From: Panicum virgatum
Lineage: Eukaryota; Streptophyta; Magnoliopsida; Poales; Poaceae
Direction of reading: 5' to 3'
DNA length: 64,000 nucleotides
NCBI RefSeq assembly: GCF_016808335.1
Contig: NC_053147.1
Coordinates: 68,632,960-68,696,959, forward strand
The notes beneath the pieces were generated by a model. That model saw only the letters and a program-made list of their open reading frames with translations. It was not told the DNA's origin and made no database searches. Position 1 is the stretch's first letter; every line of letters starts with the position of its first letter. A program made the translations under genes and the position numbers. Shown here one piece after another: positions 56,107 through 64,000 of the stretch.

Positions 56107-56119
56107 GGCTCTGATACCA
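56107..56119 (-). other. Sirevirus primer binding site, tRNA-iMet
   Basis: Minus strand reads TGGTATCAGAGCC two bases after the 5' LTR, complementary to the 3' end of initiator tRNA-Met. Confidence 0.93.
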
Positions 56120-56121
56120 AT

Positions 56122-57805
56122 TGTAAGGATCGATGGACCAAGAGGGGGGTGAATTGGGCCTTTTTCAATTTCTAAAGCAAAGTAAGGCAACCTTAACCTA
56201 TGCAAAGCTAGTAGGGCACCAATTCACCAACCGGATAACTAAGCTACCTACACAAGCTAAGAGAGATAAAAACAAAGTAAAGCCTAGCAAGGTAGAGCTA
56301 AGTTATGATCTCTAAGTCAAGCACATGAGTAAATTGCATGAAGGAAAATGCTTGAATAAAAGGAATGGACAAGAGACAACCGGATTTTTTCCCGTGGTAT
56401 CGATGTGTTGGCACACACCCCTAATCCACGTTGTGACACTCTCAAAGAGTCTTGTCACCTCCCAAGTCACCGAGACGAGGGCGCTCACTAAGAGTCTCCG
56501 TTCACCATCCCGGCGTGGTGGAGATCAAGCCACGTACAATCTTCTTCTCCGGGCTCCCACAATCCTTGGCAAGCTCCGCGAGAAACACCTCGATCACCAA
56601 GATCGCCTAGGTGATGCCAATCACCAAGAGTAACAAGCTAAGGCCTTCACTTGAGCAAGAACCGATCACCAAGAACGGATGCACACTAGCTTCTCTCTAC
56701 TCAAGTCCTTAATCTTGCTTCTTGATTGATTGAATGCACAAGTATGTGAATGATGAAGCTCAAGGTGGCTCTTGACTATGGTATGAGTGTTTGGATGTTG
56801 CCTGGTGTCAAGAGTGGGCGAAATGACCCATTGGAGGGGTATATATAGGCAGCTCACACAAATAGAGCCGTTGGAGAAAAGCTGCCAGAAAACTGCGTAG
56901 CGCCGGTTAATCCGACGTACCCCCCATTGTCATCGTCGGTTTAACCGGTGAATGTAAACTGCCTCTTCTGAAAACTAGCCGTTACAACTGGGGCAGATTA
57001 ACCGACGTAGCATCGGTTTAACCGGTGAGTGTAGTTGTCCACTGAACCACTGAAAAACCAAGTCTCTGGACAACTGCACCGACGTTAACTCAAACCTATC
57101 GTCGGTTTAACCGGTGAGTACAACTTTTAAATTCCTCTGAAAAACCATCTCACTGGTCAATTGCACCGACGTCTTGATTCAAACAGCGTCGGTTAATCCG
57201 GTGAATAGAACTTGAATTTCCCTGGAAAAACCAACTCTGGACCAATGCACCGACGTTAAATTCAAACACGTCGGTTTAACCGGTGTATTGAATTTGTCCA
57301 GACTCTGCTGACTTCGTTTAACCGACGTATAGAAAATTGAGAGCGTCGGTTAAACCGGTGTATAGACTTTTTCTGATTTTGTCTTTTCTGATTTGAGTCT
57401 TGAATGAAATCCAAATATTCTTGAGATATAGTTTGAGAACCACTTATTTGAACTTCTAGAAACCTGAGTGACCATAGTGTGCATCCATTTTCAAATGACC
57501 ATGTCCATGCTCAAGTTACTAAGCCTTAACCCCTCTTAATAGTGCGATCACTACAAAACTATAAAACCTATACTAACCTAAGTGTCCTTCTCAACCTTGT
57601 GACACTTAGGACTAGAAAGATCCTTAGCCTTGACATATATAAGTTGAAAACCGAGATCGCCTTTTAGGATAACCGAAATTGAGGGGCCTCTTTTGACATA
57701 TGACCAAATGAGCGATAATGATCTATTAAGCTGCACAAACTCATTAGTCACAATAATGGTTGTCATTAATCACCGAAACATACCTTGAGGGCCTAGATGC
57801 TTACA
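56122..57805 (-). repeat. Sirevirus 5' LTR (right copy)
   Basis: 1684 bp; same ends and content as the left copy apart from one fewer G near 56147. A TATATATA box at 56840-56847 is the likely promoter, reading leftward. Confidence 0.95.
56840..56847 (-). promoter_or_regulatory. Sirevirus LTR TATA box
   Basis: TATATATA in CCTATATATACCCC on the minus strand; transcription would begin some 30 bases further left. Confidence 0.6.
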
Positions 57806-58241
57806 ATCGCTGATAGCGTGAAAAAACCCTTATATCTTCATTTGTTTGCCACATATGGCTAGTTTTTGCATGCAAATTAAATTTGACCATTTAATTAGGA
57901 AGGTAGTTAAGATGGGCATATAGTTGCACTCTTTGTGGGATTTCTTTCAAACAAAGAATTATATTTTTCATGGGATGGAAGGAGTGCATGCATGTATTTC
58001 CATTCTCCTCTTTCTTTCTTTTTTGGAAGGACATCGATTTACCATGTATTTGTTCGGTATGGTTAAGTTAGGTGCGCACTCATCACCGATGTGTGAGTGC
58101 GATATGTATTGTACTCGCGCGAAGAAAAGAGCATAATAACTAGTACTAATTTTGCGCCCGAATATAAAGATGCAGAAGTCTCCTAGGTGCTTGAGGAAAA
58201 AAAGCATTTTTGTATTCAAGGAAGTCAATATCTATCTGCTC

Positions 58242-58399
58242 CAAGGGTGAAGCCAGGTTCATTTACCCTGGTGCACATGCACCATGGTGAAAAGTAAATT
58301 CTTAGTAGTTGATTCAATTTTTACCATATAAATTATATCAGTTTTGTTCTAAGCAACAGAGAGTGCACCAGGATTATTTCAATCCTAGCTTCGCTCCTG
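58242..58399. mobile_element. hAT-type MITE
   Basis: 158 bp with ends CAAGGGTGAAGCCAGG and CCTAGCTTCGCTCCTG (complement CAGGAGCGAAGCTAGG). Flanks ATCTGCTC (58234-58241) and ATCTGCTT (58400-58407) agree at 7 of 8 bases. Inner arms share GGTGCAC/GTGCACC. Confidence 0.82.
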
Positions 58400-58407
58400 A
58401 TCTGCTT

Positions 58408-59235
58408 AACGATCATTTTATATATAACTACTAGCAATGTACGGGTTGTGGGACAATATAATCTTGCAGAAATAATTTGGGTCCCACTCAACCAAATATA
58501 TATATGCTCAGAATACAATCATTCTTCAACTTGGACGACTTTAACTTTTGATGCTTTCGCGAAAGGCATGTGACAAGCTACATACTGTATGTTGATGCTC
58601 AACTTTTAACCGAAGGTAACCTGACCTGACAGCGCTCGATCATCAGCGATAACACTGTATCCCTGAATGGATGGCTCCATCGTATATATGCACATCTTCA
58701 AATGACATGCATGACTAACTACCTAGGTTAATGACCCGTGATTATCCAGGCCTTGCGGTACAGGTCGATGAGTGGTCTCGATCAATGCAAACGTTGCGAC
58801 ACGACTGCACTGGTGCCGCGGGGACATGAAAACATTTTCCTGATGACGAGGCAACAAACAACAACGACATGATGTGTGTGCATGCATGGACAAAACGCAA
58901 ACAACACCGGAGAACCTTTTGTGTTTTTTGTTTTAAAAATGGTTGCAATAATAATAATGAAAAATAATAATAGCTATATATATACACCTAAAAATCCATG
59001 GTATGTTTTTATATATATGTTGTCTAGAATTAGGTGCGCGAGATCTTGCTATCGACATTGTTGGATTGCCTTTTGTCTCTTGTGTTGCTTGCATGCTCCA
59101 ATTTCCAAGCTCTTGCTTGAATATCCCCTTGGTTCATGTGCCGGCTGGAGTCTAATTGTATAATAATTCTGCTTAATCTGAGGAATGGTGATGTGTCACC
59201 GGCCTCCAACTACTAAATTAATTTGACCTTTGCCG

Positions 59236-59237
<2 letters not shown>
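58408..59237. other. Intergenic DNA
   Basis: No recognised gene. At 58434-58445 the minus strand reads CCCGTACATTGCTAGT, slightly like a Helitron 3' end, but no hairpin or element body is evident. Confidence 0.4.

Positions 59238-59307
<70 letters not shown>
59238..59307. repeat. (TA)n microsatellite, 70 bp
   Basis: Uninterrupted alternating T and A. Likely length-variable and hard to assemble. Confidence 0.97.
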
Positions 59308-59308
<1 letters not shown>

Positions 59309-59678
59309 CTTGCAAGACCGGCCGGGGATATCCAGTACCAACTTTCTGTACTAATTGCATGTGGAAGTCAAATCCTACAAATTAATAAAATAACCCAAGG
59401 GTGTATGTATATATGTATGCTAATGGTTTTCTTTGAAAGATGACGTATACGTGAGTGCAGTGGATGTACGCATGACTGCAAGAGAGTAGGTGGAAACAAA
59501 AGGTAATAACAAATATAATTAGCATGCAGGACTAGAAGAAGCCGTACAGGCAGAAAGATAATAAAGGCATGCAACCGCATATGTGTCCGTACGTGGACTG
59601 TGATGCAAGCTCCACTAATAACGATCCATCTTATATAACATGTATGTATGTGCAACAACATGCAATATCTTGCTTCCA
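59308..59678. other. Intergenic DNA between microsatellites
   Basis: About 370 bases, nothing recognised. Confidence 0.5.
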
Positions 59679-60270
<592 letters not shown>

Positions 60271-60433
60271 CCGTGTTCGGCTGCTGGCTACCGGGCTGCT
60301 TCCGGCTGCTGCCGCCGTTCGGCTGCTAGGCTGATATGGGGGAGGGGGAGGTGTGGCTGCTAGGCTGCTGCTCGCTGCTGCTGGCTGCTGCTGCAGCTAA
60401 GAGCAGCACACTCCCCAGCAGCCGAACACTGTG
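60271..60433. repeat. GCTGCTGG-rich foldback, probable small DNA transposon
   Basis: Inverted ends GTGTTCGGCTGCTGG and CCAGCAGCCGAACACTG enclose a GGCTGCT-rich interior. It resembles a grass hAT-type MITE. A matching target duplication immediately beside both ends was not found, so the boundaries are tentative. Confidence 0.55.
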
Positions 60434-61619
60434 TTTGTATTCTCAGTGCCTGTGACTGTATTTTCAAATAAAAAAAGTGCCTGTGGCTGCATGTGACTGT
60501 GAGCAGTCAAGGAGGAATGCGTATATGTGTATGTCCCTTAATTAATTTGTATATTCATTTGCACACATATGTTTGGGTTTTTTAGAGGTTCTAGGGAATG
60601 GCTGAGCGGCAACTTGCTGCTGCTGGGGCAAGTGCTGCCTGGGCCGCGACCAAGCCAGCCATCTTGATCTACCCAAAATATATAGGCCCATACTGATGCT
60701 TGGCCCACCCCGGCCCAGCTCCCACTTGTCTGCCCTCCAAAACAATGCTCTTGATCGCCACTCCACCTGCGATAAGAAAAAGGGAGCTACTCCTCCCCCG
60801 GGTGGACACTTTTTTTTTTTAGAAAGCAAGTTCAAATAAAACGAGGAAGTTCATCATGAGTTATTACTCTATAAGTATATTATTACACTGTCTCTCCTAA
60901 TATAAGCTTTATAATTTTAACCTCAGGGATAAGGACCATTATGGCCTTTGTTTCTTTGATGATGTTGATCCATCGATATCTCTCTTCCCTGTATGATCAG
61001 GGACTCCACCACATTTGCAAAGTTAGACTTCGGATCGTCCAAACACTAGCTTGTTGACAGGGGTGGCGGCTTTTTGCCGGATTATATGCATGGATCACAA
61101 GAAATGATATTTACGATAAAAAAAACTTCTTTACAAATCCTAATTAGGAGAAACATACTGGCTCTAGTTTTGGCTTAGTTGCAGCAAAATGAACCCTAGG
61201 AATTGATGATTCAAGCGTATTGCACAGGACTAGTGCACTTTGTTTCTTTGTCTCTTATGAATATCCGTTTAGATCGAGTTAGTCATTGAGTTGGAATTTT
61301 GTTCTGTAGACCTTTTTTGGATAAGAAAAAGTTCCGACCTTGAACATTCAGGGTCAATGTCTACCGCCAAGTGTTTTTGTGGAACTTATGTCGGTAGTAC
61401 AGCATTTGGCTATCACTACTTGTAATTGCGGACGGATTTCTCCTCTATGGCTATCACTTTGTGACGGTTGGTTGCTTGACCCATTCAGCTGCGCTAGAAG
61501 AATGCACTCTTGTATGCCACTATTTCTTCATCCTCAGTTTGTGGAGCCTCTCATGAGCGTCACCACATGGCACCAACTCTGTCTCCCATGCCCGAGACAA
61601 AGAGGACTCCAGGTCGTCA
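60434..61619. other. Intergenic DNA
   Basis: About 1.2 kb without a recognised gene or element. 61490-61619 joins in sense, on the minus strand, with sequence right of the next hAT element and may be a decayed exon. Confidence 0.4.
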
Positions 61620-61627
61620 TTGGCAAC

Positions 61628-62413
61628 CAGGGCCGTGCCAGCATAAAGCGGGGCCCTGTGCAAAATTATAAAGTGAAATATACTAAACTAGCGAAATAGA
61701 ACAATCAAATATTAAATATAATATAATAAATCATATAGGAGCGAAACATGTCAAGAATTGTACCTATTTAATCTTAACAATTTTATTCTTGTCTTATTCT
61801 TTGAAAATGATACATAAGCAATCTACTCCATCTCTCAAGTGCTATAATGACCAAATCATTAACTGCGATTTGCCAGAATCATATTTTCTAGATCGATTTG
61901 CAAAAGATATGACTTCAAGAGATCTTTATATTAGAAAAGATGAATGCGTGAGCGCAAGTCGTGACGGCGTGATTGCGTGAAGATGAATCGGCAGCTGCCA
62001 AGACTTGACGGCAACCGGGCAAGCTAGCAGGCCTTTTTGGTTAAGGCCGAACGTCCATCTGGGAGTTATATTTAGGGGTGAAGGGCCTTAAAATTAAGTC
62101 TAGATAATCTAAGGGCAGGGCACTAAAAAAGTCTGGCTTTGGCTCTAAAAGGACTGGGTTTTGGCTCTAAAAGGACTGGGCTCTAATGTTCAACTTAAAA
62201 TCTATAAGTATTAAATTGAATTGTGAAGAGACTACAGAGTCATGATCCTTTACCACTCTAGTTACATTTGGACCGACCGGAACAAAGGAGCTAGTTAATA
62301 ATTATTGGACTAATAAATTGATTATGATAGGTTACGTAAATCAATTTAGAGGCCCCAAACAAATGGGGGCCCTGTGCCACCGCACCTGTGGCACGCCCTC
62401 CCGCCCGGGCCTG
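61628..62413. mobile_element. Non-autonomous hAT element
   Basis: 786 bp with ends CAGGGCCGTGCC and GGGCCTG (complement CAGGCCCGGGCG). Flanks TTGGCAAC (61620-61627) and TTGGCAAA (62414-62421) match at 7 of 8 bases. Subterminal GGGGCCCTGTGC occurs on both sides. Interior AT-rich, no transposase domain. Confidence 0.8.
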
Positions 62414-62421
62414 TTGGCAAA

Positions 62422-62871
62422 CCTAGCTTCCACCAGCTTGACAAGGTCCCCCATGACTCTCTTGCCGTACTAGCCGCCAGTGTATGTGGCACCGCTCATG
62501 CTGCTCGTCATCGTCAGTTCATCACGGTAGCCTGAGTGTCCCTCTCTCTACCTCCGCCCTCAGAGATGCCCTCTACCGCCGTCCGTTGGCGGATCAAGAA
62601 CGGGTCACGGCACCAAAGTGGATCATCTCTAGAGATTTGCATTGACACCAAAAGACATGTTTTAATATAAGGAAGTGGTTTAAATTTCCACACAATATTA
62701 TAAATTGAAGTTGTATTTCCAAAGTAGAAGCCTTAACAGAATGATGAATTGTTCACCTAAATGTCGTTCTAAGATAAGATTATACACTTGTGGAAGTTTT
62801 AGACTCCCTCAGGTCAAACATCTAAAAGGTTGGCTATCAATAAATTTGAACAAGTTAGTTTGAAAATATAA
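62422..62871. other. Intergenic DNA
   Basis: 62422-62560 may belong to the decayed minus-strand exon split by the hAT element; the rest shows nothing recognised. Confidence 0.4.
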
Positions 62872-62873
62872 TA

Positions 62874-62982
62874 TTTCCTCCATCCAGACAGAGAATGCAT
62901 GCAATTATGGGCATGGACCTAGACTTCATTGTCTAGATACAAAGCCAGAGTCGCATTACATTATTTGATAGGAGGGAGGGAG
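62874..62982. mobile_element. Stowaway-type MITE
   Basis: About 109 bp, TTTCCTCCATCCAG at the left and GGAGGGAGGGAG at the right, with TA at both borders (62872-62873, 62983-62984). Termini are diverged. Confidence 0.65.
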
Positions 62983-62984
62983 TA

Positions 62985-63520
62985 TGAAGATAATACGTGT
63001 CTATTATTTAACTTGCAAGATTGTTTGTATGCATTTAATGAACATATTGAATTTATAAACCTATTCTAGTGTTCTATAATAATACTTGAGGTATATTTTT
63101 GTACGAGAAAAGTGTTCTATGTAGACTCAATCATTAATTTCTCATAAAATATATACAAAACCAACAAACATCTTAAATCCACTTTCAGTACAACATATCC
63201 ATTGATGTAATTTTGTCTACACGCCGAACACCATCATACCGTTTTATACTTGTATCATCCTAACTTTATCATGAAATTGAAGAAGTCTATTTTATCAGCA
63301 ATGTGTACTTTTGTTTAACATTGTTCTTCTTTCTAACGCTACATAATATATCTATATGTGCATATTTTGTTTAGAAACATGGTTCCCGCTTTATTTCAAA
63401 GAAACAAAGAATAGTATTTTGGTTTATACATCAAGTTCACGTTCAGTGTATTCTAAACGTGCCTGCTAACATAATAGAGCTAAAGGCCAGGTTCATCAAG
63501 TAAGGTAGGAGCCGAGCTCT
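62985..63520. other. Intergenic AT-rich DNA
   Basis: No recognised feature. Confidence 0.5.
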
Positions 63521-63916
63521 CACTACAAGAAAAACGACAATTCGTCTCTGCACTTTAGTATCGGTCAACTTTAGTTCAGTAATAAAGTTGGCATGGAGCC
63601 ATTTTAGTTTCGGGTCCAATTTTGAAAGCCTACGGAACCACTTTAGTACCGGGTAAAAGCTCCAACCGGTACTAAATATCATATTTTAGTACCGGTTGGT
63701 GTTTTAGCCCAGTACTAAAATAGCGCGGCCATTTAGTACCGTCAATGACATCATCCGGTAGTAAATGGTGACATTTAGTATCGGTCGGTGTTTTGCTCTG
63801 GTATTAAATGGTTCCCCACGGGTTGCTACAAAAGGAAAGCATATCTACCTCCATCACATGTGTTGTGTAGGTAAGATGGTAAGAAAGAGTCACGCGAGAC
63901 TTGAGGTCGTGAGTTC
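63521..63916. mobile_element. CACTA element, left part, interrupted by LTR
   Basis: Begins CACTACAAGAAAAACG, followed by inverted TTTAGTACCGG/CCGGTACTAAA subterminal words (63570-63810). It is cut at 63916 by a Sirevirus-like LTR, so the right end lies beyond the window or the LTR element. It belongs to the same broad type as the nested CACTA at 36316. Confidence 0.82.
63864..63916 (+). other. tRNA-like segment inside the right-edge CACTA
   Basis: GTAGGTAAGATGGTAAG followed by ACTTGAGGTCGTGAGTTC resembles the tRNA-like core of the nested CACTA at 36488-36557, on the other strand. The B-box-like word is cut after GTTC by the LTR. Confidence 0.45.
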
Positions 63917-64000
63917 TGAAAGCATCTAGGCCGATGGATGCTAAATGGTAAGTTTCGGTGATTAGTGACAACCATATGTGACTAACGGGTGTTTTGAAGG
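63917..64000 (+). repeat. Start of a second Sirevirus-like LTR, plus orientation (partial)
   Basis: From TGAAAGCATCTAGGCC onward it follows the 5' end of the Sirevirus LTR at 57805 read on the minus strand (TGTAAGCATCTAGGCC, then TTTCGGTGATTA-TGACAACCAT, TGTGACTAA). It is a related but distinct copy, diverged at several sites. It runs off the window. Confidence 0.75.

Larger units (their letters stand above)
44726..57805 (-). mobile_element. Complete Ty1/Copia Sirevirus, 13,080 bp, very recent insertion
   Basis: Two LTRs (44726-46410, 56122-57805) flank a full internal region read on the minus strand: PBS, gag, pol, third ORF, PPT. Target duplication ATCGC occurs at 44721-44725 and 57806-57810. 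The LTRs differ only by a G-run length (7 G against 6 G) as far as I can see by eye. All three ORFs are open. Long LTRs, an initiator-Met PBS, a gag with two CCHC knuckles, the order PR-IN-RT-RH, and a long ORF after pol all identify the Sirevirus (SIRE/Maximus) lineage. By structure it could be active. Confidence 0.96.
44670..57980. mobile_element. Stowaway-like MITE split by the Sirevirus insertion
   Basis: Left piece 44670-44725 begins CTCCCTCCGTCCTATGAAG; right piece 57811 to about 57980 ends ATGGGATGGAAGGAG, roughly complementary. The two pieces flank the Sirevirus and its ATCGC duplication, so the retroelement appears to have landed inside a roughly 220-bp MITE. The right end is diverged. 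Confidence 0.5.

Noticed and set aside
58430..58450. Helitron 3'-end-like CCCGTACATTGCTAGT on the minus strand
   Set aside because: No preceding hairpin and no identifiable element body or 5' end.

Overview
This is nuclear DNA from a grass, probably a panicoid; the species cannot be fixed from sequence alone. The evidence is spliced genes with GT-AG introns, Ty1/Copia (Sirevirus) and Ty3/Gypsy (Tat and Tekay-like) elements with LTRs of 1.4 to 3.5 kb, CACTA elements, and Stowaway, Tourist, hAT and Mutator-type small elements. Two host genes look intact: a 20-exon APC5 gene (plus strand, 13704-21978, 906 aa by my splice model) and a single-exon SAUR gene (minus strand, 43817-43425, 130 aa). Almost everything else is transposon or gene debris.

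Layout. 1-9464: 3' part of a Tat-lineage Ty3/Gypsy element: integrase end of pol, an antisense spliced gene with one stop and one frameshift, and the complete 3' LTR. 9871-13703: four DNA transposons, each with its own target-site duplication (hAT, MULE, foldback, hAT), packed against the APC5 start codon; the last one's duplication directly abuts the ATG. 13704-21978: APC5, with a Stowaway and an hAT MITE in introns. 23020-23211: heat-shock-factor exon fragment cut by a Tekay-like LTR (23212-26751). 28016-41200: same-strand collection of decayed gene fragments (FHA-like exon, GH47 alpha-mannosidase exons, golgin-84-like exons), with a composite minisatellite and AT-rich repeats in the non-coding parts and a 4.5-kb CACTA element (itself carrying a nested CACTA) in a golgin intron. 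41200-44725: MITEs and the SAUR gene. 44726-57805: a complete, very recent 13.1-kb Sirevirus in minus orientation, whose two LTRs differ by one base of a G run, with open gag, pol and a third 847-codon ORF. 57806-64000: intergenic DNA with hAT elements, long AT microsatellites, a Stowaway, and at the right edge a CACTA element interrupted by the start of a second Sirevirus-like LTR.

How parts relate. No multi-gene pathway is present. APC5 is a scaffold subunit of the anaphase-promoting complex (cell-cycle ubiquitin ligase) and SAUR is an auxin-response protein; they are unrelated neighbours. The most notable biology is transposon-built regulatory DNA at an essential gene, an apparently intact young Sirevirus, a multi-gene fragment mosaic resembling Helitron capture, and tRNA-like cores inside two CACTA elements. 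All calls come from reading the sequence; splice sites are inferred from reading-frame continuity and GT-AG signals, without transcript evidence.
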